Assembly: GCA_042091275.1 (NCBI GenBank)
Contig: JBELHR010000027.1
Location: forward strand, 1-26,615
Length of the DNA stretch: 26,615 nucleotides
Direction: 5' to 3'
From: JBELHR01 sp042091275
Lineage (GTDB): Bacteria; Bacteroidota; Bacteroidia; Flavobacteriales; Flavobacteriaceae
A program made the position numbers and the translations under genes. Below, piece by piece: positions 15,404 to 23,170 of this stretch; the stretch's first letter is position 1, and each line of letters begins with the position of its first letter. A model generated the notes under the pieces. The model was not told the DNA's origin and did no database searches. It worked only from the letters and a program-made list of their open reading frames with translations.

Positions 15404-16996
15404 TTATTTTACCAATTCTATTTCTCCTGGCCTCCAAGTCTTCTTAAACCACGCCTCCTCCGGGCTGTAAAGTCTTAGAACCACGAACCATCCTTTTCCC
15501 GGAACAGTTTGGGTCCAGTTAGCTTCCATGCCTTCTGGTGCAGACGGCCCGTAATAAAGGTCAATGGATCCATCTTCGTTTTTGATAAGAGCGTCTCTTT
15601 GACTTTGCTTGCTAGGAAATGTTTGGTCGGTTTGGAGCATGGATCTTGTTTGAGGATCGTATACGCACATAGACCAAAATTTTAGAGCAGGAGGATCTTT
15701 GGGTATATTGACCTTATAGGTTTTAGACCCATCCAAAAAGGCTCCGTTGGTATCGAGATATCCCCAGGCATATTGAGACCCCGCACCGATTAATTCGATT
15801 GCCATCATCGGAGTATTTACCGTAGCAAAATAGTAAAACATGGAACGCGCATCTAGGTTTCTTCCTCCGACACCTTCATCCTTTAAAAAGAGGTAATTAT
15901 TTCCTGGATACCCTCTTTTCCAAAAACTATTTTCATACAAAAACTCCTCTTTATTTCTCTCTTGCCACAAGGTAGCTCGTGCAGTTGCATTTGCCACAGC
16001 TACGGCTTCAGTAAGGGTTTTCTTCATGCGCTCATCTGGATTAAAGGGCTTGCCTTTCTCTATTCCGATGGACGAAAATAAGCCCCTTATTTCTGGATCT
16101 AATAAATCCAATGGCTCTCTTTGAATAACGTCGTTTAGTTCCTCGTAAAACTTATAATTATTTGCGTGAACGGTATTAAAGGCCTTACCAGAACAGCTTA
16201 TGAATTCCATTTTTGGAGGATTGTCTGCTTGGGATAAAGGATATATTTTTAATCCTTCTTTCCACATTTTATTGGCGGCATCTGCTTTGCCATCCACAAG
16301 AAAACCTCGTAGCGCAACCCAATTTACATAACTTGTGGATTTGACCACAAAATAGCTTTCTCCGTTGACAACTTGAACCTTTCCTCCGATAGGACCTTCC
16401 AAATCCCCTGTGTAATCGGGAGGTAGAATTAAGTATTTACCTCCTTTTCCTCTGTCAGGACCAGGAGCTCCCATGTCGATTATAAATCTAAAATAGGCAT
16501 CGTTAACAGTTCCTGGACCGGCTCCAGCAGGAATCTCTACTACGGTTGGGCCATCTTTTTTCAGATTTAGAAAAGGAACCGCATATACCGTACTCGTATT
16601 TCCAGTTAAGAAAATAGGTTTGCTGTCCATCAAATTGTCAAATATTGGCACTTGATTTGAATTGTATGCTCCTATGGATTCCATCCCTGCTCTGAGGCCT
16701 TCCATTGATGTAGCAGGAATACCTTGAAGGAAGGACTCAACCCCTCGAATAAAATCTAAATTATCGTATACCATTTCTGCTGTTTCTTCGGTAGGTATAC
16801 CGTCAAAGAATTCAAGGGTTCCAATTCGAGTTTCCACTTTGTTAGGTGTCAAGACATAATCGGGAACATCTGTTTTGTATTTTGATTGAATTCCCTCTAA
16901 AGAGTCTTGAGGGGAACTAGCTGAATTGTCACTCGATTCACAGGCCCAAACTAATGTAAGTATCCCCAAACCGAAAAAAAGAAATCTGATTTTCAT
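15404..16996 (-). CDS. DUF1254/DUF1214 lipoprotein
   Basis: A 530-residue lipoprotein; signal ends LVWAC (Cys19). The first part carries the DUF1254-type segment (GNTSTVYAVPFLNLKKDGPTV... YLILPPDY), the last the DUF1214-type segment (KTYKVNIPKDPPALKFWSMCVYDPQTRSML, LYYGPSAPEGMEANWTQT, WFVVLRLYSPEEAWF). The domain pair is widespread and has no agreed biochemical function; the C-terminal half is beta-sandwich-like. Between the two domains lies a helical region (LTEAVAVANATARATLWQERN). A shorter relative is encoded at 23171-24211. Start ATG at 16996; a TATCTTTA box about 72 nt upstream is a possible promoter. Followed by a terminator, so largely monocistronic. Family confident, role unknown. Confidence 0.9.
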   Translation of the reverse strand: MKIRFLFFGLGILTLVWACESSDNSASSPQDSLEGIQSKYKTDVPDYVLTPNKVETRIGTLEFFDGIPTEETAEMVYDNLDFIRGVESFLQGIPATSMEGLRAGMESIGAYNSNQVPIFDNLMDSKPIFLTGNTSTVYAVPFLNLKKDGPTVVEIPAGAGPGTVNDAYFRFIIDMGAPGPDRGKGGKYLILPPDYTGDLEGPIGGKVQVVNGESYFVVKSTSYVNWVALRGFLVDGKADAANKMWKEGLKIYPLSQADNPPKMEFISCSGKAFNTVHANNYKFYEELNDVIQREPLDLLDPEIRGLFSSIGIEKGKPFNPDERMKKTLTEAVAVANATARATLWQERNKEEFLYENSFWKRGYPGNNYLFLKDEGVGGRNLDARSMFYYFATVNTPMMAIELIGAGSQYAWGYLDTNGAFLDGSKTYKVNIPKDPPALKFWSMCVYDPQTRSMLQTDQTFPSKQSQRDALIKNEDGSIDLYYGPSAPEGMEANWTQTVPGKGWFVVLRLYSPEEAWFKKTWRPGEIELVK

Positions 16997-17049
16997 TTAC
17001 TTCGTTTTTAGATTAATATTCTGTCGATAGAAAAGAACTGTTAAGCTCT

Positions 17050-17104
17050 TTTTGGTAAGGAGGCTTCTTAAAGATAAGGAAATTCAGGGACTAATAGAAA
17101 AACA
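17050..17104 (+). repeat. Left copy of the 55-bp duplication flanking the gap
   Basis: Begins TTTTGGTAAGGAGG and ends GAAAAACA directly at the first N. It is identical over all 55 bases to 17205-17259. Identity at exactly a common assembler k-mer length suggests that two contig ends overlap rather than that a biological repeat is present. Confidence 0.95.
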
Positions 17105-17204
17105 NNNNNNNNNNNNNNNNNNNNNNNNNNNNNNNNNNNNNNNNNNNNNNNNNNNNNNNNNNNNNNNNNNNNNNNNNNNNNNNNNNNNNNNNNNNNNNNN
17201 NNNN
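17105..17204. other. Assembly gap (100 N)
   Basis: Exactly 100 N, the conventional placeholder for a gap of unknown size. The bordering 55-bp identity means the true sequence may have no gap and a single copy of the 55 bp. Confidence 0.98.
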
Positions 17205-17259
17205 TTTTGGTAAGGAGGCTTCTTAAAGATAAGGAAATTCAGGGACTAATAGAAAAACA
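17205..17259 (+). repeat. Right copy of the 55-bp duplication flanking the gap
   Basis: Starts at the first base after the N run and matches 17050-17104 without a mismatch. After it the sequence continues with unique bases (TTCCACTTGCC) towards the otsAB stop codon. Confidence 0.95.
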
Positions 17260-17281
17260 TTCCACTTGCCTACAAATTAAA

Positions 17282-19474
17282 CTAGATGAGTTTTTCCAAA
17301 AACTCCCGAACTTTCGAAGGGTCCTTAATTTGATATTTTGCTTTTGTTTTGGCGTGACCAACCTTAATGGTATATGCCCAGTGCGGAGACTCTTCAAACA
17401 TATACTCATCGGTCCAATCGTCCCCAATTACAGCTACGAAATCATATTTTTCTTGCATGAGGAGACGGCTAGTTGCTCTTCCTTTACTCACATTACTACT
17501 TTTGATTTCAATCACCTTATTTCCCTTTAAGATAGACAAATTATTATTAGCCACCATACTCGTTAGAACCGTATTTAGTTCCATTGTTCTGATTTTTGCC
17601 AATTCTGGATCGGCTGTTCTGTAGTGCCAAGCGAGAGAATAGTTTTTTGTCTCGATAAATGTTCCTGGGGTACGATCGACAAAAGTCTCCAAAATCGGTC
17701 TAATATTATCCATCCAGTCTATTTTGAGGCGTTCCAAAGCGAGCCATTTTTTATTTTCGCGAAGCCAAACTCCGTGATCGGTGACCAAAGTATAATTTTT
17801 ATCACCAAACCATTTTTCAAAAGTTTCTCGATCTCTTCCGCTGATCAACACGACCTTTGTATCGCTTCGTTGGTTGAGTCCATCCAAAAGAGCGAATAGT
17901 TTTTCGTCAGGTTCAGCATCTTGAGGATTATCTTTGAAACCAACAAGAGTTCCGTCGTAATCCAAGAGCAGAAGTTTATTTGTTTTCTCATGAAATTCTT
18001 GAGCGATATATTTCTCCAGGTCAGTATCAAGTTTTTGAACAACAGCTTCGTCTTTTAAAGTGTTTGTAGAATTGAGGGATTCTAAAAATTCCTTGGCCCA
18101 TTTTTCTACATCGTAGCGCTTCAGCCTTTTTTGAAGAAACTTCATTCTCACTTGTTGTTCTTTTAGAGGCATTTCAATCGCAGTCTTGAGGCTATCCGCA
18201 AAATCCTCAAAATTATTTGGATTGATAAGTATGGATTCATTCATCTCCTGAGAGGCTCCCGCCATTTCACTCAAAATTAAAACACCATCTTTATTCGTCC
18301 TCGTTGCGACATATTCTTTAGCAACTAAATTCATTCCGTCTCTAATCGGGGTTATAAGAGCAACATCCGAAGAAATATACAAGTCGATAAGATCGTCGAA
18401 AGGAAGAGAACGATAAAAGTACCAAATAGGAGTCCAACTAACGGTGGCATATTTTCCATTGATTCGCCCTACTAATTCATCTGTCTCTCTCTTTAGTTTT
18501 TGGTACTGGGGAACGTTTGACCTTGAGGGCACTGCGAGCATAACCAGACGGACTTTTTCCTTAAACTCAGGGTATTTTTCCAAAAAATACTCGAATGCTT
18601 TAATTCGATTTGGGATTCCCTTTGTATAGTCCATTCTATCGATGGATAGGATTAATTTTTTACCCTCGCTAGCGTGCTCTTCGAGTTTTTTGAATAGCTC
18701 GGACTTTACTTTAGATCCATTAAAGTGATCTTTCGCTGCTTGAGAGTATTTTTTATAATCAATCCCCATTGGGAAGGAGTCTACTTTAATTGTTCTGTCC
18801 CGATATATTATTTGATTAAAATTCACGTCCAAACGCAAGATTCTCTGGACAGAACTCAAAAAGTGTCTTTCGTAATCGTAGGTGTGAAATCCCAAGAGAT
18901 CCGCTCCCAACATCCCTTTTAAAATCTGTTTTCTCCAAGGGAAGGTCCTAAATATTTCATAAGAAGGAAAGGGGATGTGCAAAAAGAAACCTACCGTTGT
19001 ATTCGGTTGTTTTTCTTTGATTAAAGCCGGAAGTAAAAGGAGTTGATAGTCGTGAACCCAAACTGTGTCTCCGTCGTTGAGGTTGGCCAAGACAACATCT
19101 GCAAATTTCTGATTTACGGACTCGTAGACTTCCCATTCTCTTTTTTCAAAATCCGTATACTCCATGAAATAGTGAAACAAAGGCCACAGGGCTCTATTGC
19201 TAAACCCCTCGTAATAAAGTTCAATTTCGGATTTGTTCAAGGGAACCGAAACACATTTTTCTTTTTTGATTGCCTGCTCCACACGTGAGGAAAGGTCGCT
19301 GTTTAATTCTTCCTCAACCACTCCGGACCACCCGACCCATATGCCGTTTCCTTCTTTGTGTACAGACTTCATTCCAGTAGCTAAACCTCCTACGCTAGGT
19401 GTTATTTCTAGTTTGTTTTCCTCTATAGAAACTTGGAGGGGGAGTCTGTTGGAGACAATAATCGTTTTATTCAT
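17282..19474 (-). CDS. otsAB: Bifunctional trehalose-6-phosphate synthase/phosphatase
   Basis: A 730-residue fusion making trehalose from UDP-glucose and glucose 6-phosphate in the cytosol. Residues about 1-470 are the GT20 synthase: VSNRLPLQV, VGGLATG, VWVHDYQLLLLPAL, FFLHIPFPSYEIFRTFPWR, SIDRMDYTKGIPNRI, and RDGMNLVAKEYVATR with the donor-binding residues. Residues about 495-730 are the HAD-type phosphatase: LLLDYDGTL with nucleophile Asp near 504, VLISGRDRETFEKW, TDHGVWLRE, and GDDWTDEYMF. Both domains look intact. Start ATG at 19474, with 78 nt to a divergent GH15 gene. Trehalose here probably serves osmotic or stress protection. The fused form is common in Bacteroidetes. otsAB is a descriptive symbol. 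Confidence 0.95.
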   Translation of the reverse strand: MNKTIIVSNRLPLQVSIEENKLEITPSVGGLATGMKSVHKEGNGIWVGWSGVVEEELNSDLSSRVEQAIKKEKCVSVPLNKSEIELYYEGFSNRALWPLFHYFMEYTDFEKREWEVYESVNQKFADVVLANLNDGDTVWVHDYQLLLLPALIKEKQPNTTVGFFLHIPFPSYEIFRTFPWRKQILKGMLGADLLGFHTYDYERHFLSSVQRILRLDVNFNQIIYRDRTIKVDSFPMGIDYKKYSQAAKDHFNGSKVKSELFKKLEEHASEGKKLILSIDRMDYTKGIPNRIKAFEYFLEKYPEFKEKVRLVMLAVPSRSNVPQYQKLKRETDELVGRINGKYATVSWTPIWYFYRSLPFDDLIDLYISSDVALITPIRDGMNLVAKEYVATRTNKDGVLILSEMAGASQEMNESILINPNNFEDFADSLKTAIEMPLKEQQVRMKFLQKRLKRYDVEKWAKEFLESLNSTNTLKDEAVVQKLDTDLEKYIAQEFHEKTNKLLLLDYDGTLVGFKDNPQDAEPDEKLFALLDGLNQRSDTKVVLISGRDRETFEKWFGDKNYTLVTDHGVWLRENKKWLALERLKIDWMDNIRPILETFVDRTPGTFIETKNYSLAWHYRTADPELAKIRTMELNTVLTSMVANNNLSILKGNKVIEIKSSNVSKGRATSRLLMQEKYDFVAVIGDDWTDEYMFEESPHWAYTIKVGHAKTKAKYQIKDPSKVREFLEKLI

Positions 19475-19552
19475 AATACAATTTTGGGCAATAAAAATCT
19501 TTGTGTTAATTTAGTGAAATTAAACGCGTTATCCACTTTAAATTTATAGGTT

Positions 19553-21325
19553 TTGAGCAATAATTTAGATTTTGGATTTATTGGTAACTGCAGAAGTGGT
19601 GCCCTAATTTCAAGCGACGGATCCTTGGATTGGTGTTGTCTGCCTCAGTTTGACTCTCCCTCTGTGTTCGCTAAGCTTTTAGACTCTGAAATAGGAGGGT
19701 CTTTTGGCTTTGATTTGGAGAGCGCATATGAATCAAATCAATATTATCTCGATAATACTGTCGTTTTGGTAACTGTTTTTTCCAAAGGGGAAAACGTTTT
19801 TGAGATTCACGATTTTATGCCGAGATATAGAAAGCGAAATGGAGAGCGTTTTAGTCCCCCAGAGGTTATAAGGTATATCAAATATGTGTCCGGTAGCCCG
19901 AGATTTAAAATCCGCTATAATCCTAAATTAGAATATGCAAAGGGAGAAACCAAGACCTATATAAAGAAGGATTTTGTGGTTAGTTTAACGAATAATGAAG
20001 CTTTTGACTCTTTGTTTCTCTATTCTGACTTGAATAAAAAAGCAATAGTGGACGGTAGCGAGATCGTTCTGTCAGAGGATTGTTTCTTTGTGCTTAGCTA
20101 TAACGAAAAGCTAAAAGATCCAACGTTGCCATTGGTAAAACTAGAATACGAGAGGACAAAAGTGTATTGGAGAGATTGGATGGAAAGAACTTCCACTTAT
20201 CCAAAGTATAACCGAGAAATTGGACGAAGCGCAATGACCTTAAAGCTTCTCAGTTATGACAAGACTGGTGCTATTTTGGCAGCGGCGACGACATCTCTTC
20301 CAGAGACTATTGGTGAGGTGCGCAATTGGGATTATCGATTTTGCTGGATTAGGGATGCCTCTATGGTGATAAAGGTTATCTCTCAACTAGGGCATGAAAA
20401 TATTGCCAAGCGTTATTTGAAGTTTATCATTAATTTGATTCCCGATAAGGATGAAAAACTCCAAATCATGTACGGTATTAATGGAGAAAAACACCTGGAA
20501 GAGGGGTTTTTGGAACATTTATCGGGATATGAAGGTTCCAAACCAGTTCGAATTGGTAATGCGGCATTTGAGCAGAAACAAAATGATATTTATGGTATTT
20601 TGATGGATATGATTCATCAATTGTTAGTGAATTTTGGTGACGATATTGAAAATGGAGAAGAGCTTTGGAGTATAACCAAAGGAATTGTTTGGGTAGTAGA
20701 GAAACATTGGCAGGAACCGGATAAAGGAATTTGGGAGTTCCGATCTGAAAACCAACATTTCACCTTTTCTAAAGTGCTTTGTTGGACTGCAGTGGACAAG
20801 GCCATAAAAGTTGCTAAAATACTGGGGAAATCAAATAAATTGGAACGTTGGTCTTTGTTAGAGGACCGTATTCGTCGCGATATATTGGACCATGCTTGGA
20901 GTGATTCGGCTCAGGCTTTTACCCAAGCCTATGGGACAGATGATTTGGATGCCTCCGTATTACTTATGGAGTCTTATGGTTTTATCTCGGCAAAGGATCC
21001 AAAATATATAAGCACCGTAAAAGCAATAGGAAAAGAGCTTTCTAACGATGGGCTGCTGTACAGATACAAAAACCAAGATGATTTTGGTTTACCTTCCTCT
21101 TCCTTTACCATATGCACTTTTTGGTATATCAATAGTTTGTACAAAATAGGAGAGAAAGAAAAAGCTGTAAGCCAATTTGAAAAATTGTTGACTTACAGCA
21201 ATCACTTGGGTCTATTTAGCGAGGATATCGATTTTAAAACGAAACGCTTATTGGGTAATTTCCCTCAAGCTTATTCTCATTTAGCCCTTATCGAAACAGC
21301 GATTAATTTATCGAAAGATGCTTAA
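19553..21325 (+). CDS. Glycoside hydrolase family 15 protein (glucoamylase/trehalase-like)
   Basis: A 590-residue GH15 enzyme with an N-terminal beta-sandwich (FGFIGNCRSGALISSDGSLDWCCLPQFDSPSVFAKLL) and an (alpha/alpha)6 barrel. Barrel marks are RNWDYRFCWIRDASMVI, YGINGEKHLEE, HLSGYEGSKPVRIGNAAFEQ, and DKGIWEFRSENQHFTFSKVLCWTAVDKA with the general-acid Glu395, ending LGNFPQAYSHLALIETA. In the segment DDFGLPSSSFTICTFWY, where many GH15 proteins have the base Glu, I see Ser515. The start must be TTG at 19553 because the conserved N-terminus begins within ten codons and no ATG is available. Divergent from otsAB, so trehalose or a related alpha-glucoside is the likeliest substrate; GH15 includes known trehalases. 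Its 3' end overlaps a convergent gene by 23 nt. Confidence 0.9.
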   Translation: MSNNLDFGFIGNCRSGALISSDGSLDWCCLPQFDSPSVFAKLLDSEIGGSFGFDLESAYESNQYYLDNTVVLVTVFSKGENVFEIHDFMPRYRKRNGERFSPPEVIRYIKYVSGSPRFKIRYNPKLEYAKGETKTYIKKDFVVSLTNNEAFDSLFLYSDLNKKAIVDGSEIVLSEDCFFVLSYNEKLKDPTLPLVKLEYERTKVYWRDWMERTSTYPKYNREIGRSAMTLKLLSYDKTGAILAAATTSLPETIGEVRNWDYRFCWIRDASMVIKVISQLGHENIAKRYLKFIINLIPDKDEKLQIMYGINGEKHLEEGFLEHLSGYEGSKPVRIGNAAFEQKQNDIYGILMDMIHQLLVNFGDDIENGEELWSITKGIVWVVEKHWQEPDKGIWEFRSENQHFTFSKVLCWTAVDKAIKVAKILGKSNKLERWSLLEDRIRRDILDHAWSDSAQAFTQAYGTDDLDASVLLMESYGFISAKDPKYISTVKAIGKELSNDGLLYRYKNQDDFGLPSSSFTICTFWYINSLYKIGEKEKAVSQFEKLLTYSNHLGLFSEDIDFKTKRLLGNFPQAYSHLALIETAINLSKDA

Positions 21326-21989
21326 GCAAAATTTCTGCAACTAATTCTGATGAAGCGGGGTTTTGACCAGTAATCAAGTTTCCATCCTCCACAGCGTATG
21401 GATTCCAGTCTTCTTTTTTGGAGTAGATTCCTCCATTGTTTTTTAGCATATCTTCCACTAAAAACGGAACGATATCTGTTAGTTGAACGGCATCTTCCTC
21501 TGTGTTGGTAAATCCAGTGACTTTTTTTCCTTTCACAAGTGGAGTCCCGTCCTCGTTTTTGGTGTTTTTAAATACTCCTGGTGCATGGCATACCGCCGCG
21601 ACTGGTTTGTTGTTATTGTAAAAAGCCTCAATCAGAGCAATAGAGTTTTTGTCTTCTGCTAAATCCCACAAAGGACCGTGTCCTCCAGGATAAAACACCG
21701 CGTCGTAATCCTCCTGATTCACATCGGCTAATGCGATAGTTTGAGAAAGAATATTTTGCGTATTTCTGTCTTCGTTGAATCGAATAGTTGCTGGGGTTTG
21801 AAAATCTTCTCCTGCACTTTTAGGATCGATAGGAGGTTGGCCTCCCTTTGGACTTGCCAAAACAACATTTATGCCTTTATCCTTTAGAATATAGAATGGT
21901 GCTGCGAATTCTTCAATCCAAAATCCTGTTTTTTCTCCTGTGTTTCCTAGATCTTCGTGACTAGTCAATACAAATAATACATTTTTCAT
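21303..21989 (-). CDS. DJ-1/PfpI-family protein (Hsp31-like glyoxalase or chaperone)
   Basis: A 228-residue class-I glutamine-amidotransferase-fold protein. The nucleophile elbow AVCHAPG places Cys134 and His135, with Glu26 in GFWIEEF, and YPGGHGPLWDL (100-110) forms the adjacent loop. The opening LTSHEDLGNTGEKTGFWIEEFAAPF and the length match the Hsp31/YajL-distant group annotated as type 1 glutamine amidotransferase-domain or glutathione-independent glyoxalase (methylglyoxal to lactate). Start ATG at 21989 with a TATTTTTG box 30 nt upstream. The 3' end overlaps the GH15 gene on the other strand by 23 nt. Activity (glyoxalase or deglycase/chaperone) cannot be decided here. Confidence 0.9.
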   Translation of the reverse strand: MKNVLFVLTSHEDLGNTGEKTGFWIEEFAAPFYILKDKGINVVLASPKGGQPPIDPKSAGEDFQTPATIRFNEDRNTQNILSQTIALADVNQEDYDAVFYPGGHGPLWDLAEDKNSIALIEAFYNNNKPVAAVCHAPGVFKNTKNEDGTPLVKGKKVTGFTNTEEDAVQLTDIVPFLVEDMLKNNGGIYSKKEDWNPYAVEDGNLITGQNPASSELVAEILLKHLSIN

Positions 21990-22019
21990 GGTTCTGTTTT
22001 TTCATTTTAGAATAGATAA

Positions 22020-22027
22020 CAAAAATA
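22020..22027 (-). promoter_or_regulatory. Probable -7 box of the DJ-1/PfpI gene
   Basis: TATTTTTG matches TAnnTTTG exactly and ends 30 nt before the ATG at 21989. The -33 element is weak (TTT at the right distance). It lies in the gap after the Crp-family gene, so the DJ-1 gene probably has its own promoter. Confidence 0.5.
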
Positions 22028-22067
22028 CTCCAAAGTAGATCTTGAGAAATTGACCTAGGATAAGAAA

Positions 22068-22637
22068 TTACTTGGAGCTAATTTCTCTTCGTATTCTACT
22101 TAGTGTTTCCGTTGTCACTCCTAGATAGGAGGCAATATGATAGTTTTTTACACTCTGTTCTATGTTTGGATAACTGGCGACAAAATCCAGATAGCGCTCC
22201 TTGGCGGACTGGGAGAGGTTGGCGAGAATTCTTTTTTGAAAGCTGGAAAAAGCTCCTTCTAGTTTTTTGCGAAAAAAGGTTTCTAGTCTGGGAATTTGAA
22301 TAAATAGCTCTTCTAGATTTGATCGAGAGACTTTAAATACCTGAGAGTCTTGAAGACATTCAATATTTAGCGTCGCTTTTGAATTGCTAAAAAATGCCGT
22401 ATAATCGCTTATCCACCAGTCTTGAACAGCAAATTGAACCGTGTGCTCCTTGGCTGATTTGTCCAAATAGAAAGTTCTCAAACAACCTTGAGCAATAAAG
22501 TATTGGTATTCTACTGGATCTCCTGTTTTTAGGAGAGAGCTTCCTTTGTTTAGGTGAAGCTTTTCAAAGACAGTATCCAAACGAGCATACTCTTCTTCGG
22601 AAAAAGAAAGATTTTTAAAAATTTCAGAAATCTCCAT
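22068..22637 (-). CDS. Crp/Fnr-family transcriptional regulator
   Basis: A 189-residue regulator. Residues about 20-115 form a cyclic-nucleotide-binding-like beta-roll (LLKTGDPVEYQYFIAQGCLRTFYLDKSAKEHTVQFAVQDWWISDY), then a dimerisation helix, then a short C-terminal HTH (NYHIASYLGVTTETLSRIRREIS, about 163-187). The DWWISDYTAFF segment and lack of the Arg/Ser pair of true CRP are typical of the many Bacteroidetes Crp-like proteins of unknown ligand. The start lies 4 nt after the stop of the PH-like gene, so the two form an operon. It may control the downstream DJ-1 gene, but that is only proximity. Confidence 0.88.
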   Translation of the reverse strand: MEISEIFKNLSFSEEEYARLDTVFEKLHLNKGSSLLKTGDPVEYQYFIAQGCLRTFYLDKSAKEHTVQFAVQDWWISDYTAFFSNSKATLNIECLQDSQVFKVSRSNLEELFIQIPRLETFFRKKLEGAFSSFQKRILANLSQSAKERYLDFVASYPNIEQSVKNYHIASYLGVTTETLSRIRREISSK

Positions 22638-22641
22638 GTAA

Positions 22642-23088
22642 TTAGAGTTCTATTTTGATAGTATTGTCCAGCTCTAAGAGCTTTTGAATAAAAGATTCGT
22701 TGGTCTTAGGACTGATATAAATTTCCTCGTATTTATCATATTTTACGATTAAACCCTTTCTGGATGTAGCCGGTTTTAAACCTACCCACAGAGTTTTTCC
22801 TTTTGTGATTTCCCGAATCCGATTTAATTCTATTTTTCCTTTGAGAGGACCACATTTATAACTTATTCCATCTTCTTTTGACAGGCTGTAATTCGTTTGG
22901 AAATACATCCACAATATTAATCCAGCAACGACAAGTGAAATACTGAGCGACAGCGCCTTGACCAGACTCATGTCCTGGTAAAGAATGATACTGTAAACAT
23001 CTATTCCAATCAAAAAACAAGCTATTCCTATAATAGAAATACTGAAAAGAGGGTCTTTGCGGCTTTTGAAAAACGTTTTGTTTGTCAT
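22642..23088 (-). CDS. Small membrane protein with bacterial PH-like domain
   Basis: A 148-residue protein with two transmembrane segments (about 15-35 and 42-62) followed by a cytoplasmic beta-rich domain: TNYSLSKEDGISYKCGPLKGKIELNRIREITKGK, then SRKGLIVKYDKYEEIYISPKTNESFIQKLLEL. The pattern of a Y/I-rich strand series ending in YISPK and a helix is the bPH/DUF1200-type domain. It shares this plan with the protein at 3221-3649, though the sequences differ. First gene of a pair with the Crp-family regulator (4 nt apart). Function unknown. Confidence 0.8.
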   Translation of the reverse strand: MTNKTFFKSRKDPLFSISIIGIACFLIGIDVYSIILYQDMSLVKALSLSISLVVAGLILWMYFQTNYSLSKEDGISYKCGPLKGKIELNRIREITKGKTLWVGLKPATSRKGLIVKYDKYEEIYISPKTNESFIQKLLELDNTIKIEL

Positions 23089-23170
23089 ATTGATTTTTGA
23101 ACCCTCAAGTTATAACAAATTTTCAAATCGAAACGCAGATTCCTGGTTTGCATAAAAAAACAAATCCGTA

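Larger units (their letters stand above)
16997..17281. other. Intergenic region interrupted by a scaffold gap
   Basis: It holds no credible gene. Left of the gap a minus-strand TATCTTTA (17076-17069) may be the -7 box of the DUF1254 gene; the same box recurs right of the gap because of the 55-bp duplication. No terminator hairpin is visible after the otsAB stop at 17282. Confidence 0.6.

Noticed and set aside
16997..17104. Imperfect hairpin AAGCCTC...GAGCTT left of the gap as a riboswitch or terminator
   Set aside because: The stem is short and bulged with no T-run, and it overlaps the duplicated assembly end.
17050..17259. 55-bp direct repeats as target-site or att duplications of a mobile element in the gap
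   Set aside because: The repeat touches the N run exactly on both sides, its length is a standard k-mer, the gap is a 100-N placeholder, and no mobile-element gene or end is visible.
17207..17530. Plus-strand open frame of about 107 codons over the otsAB 3' end
   Set aside because: It is antisense to the conserved phosphatase domain, has no recognisable motif and begins in the duplicated gap flank.
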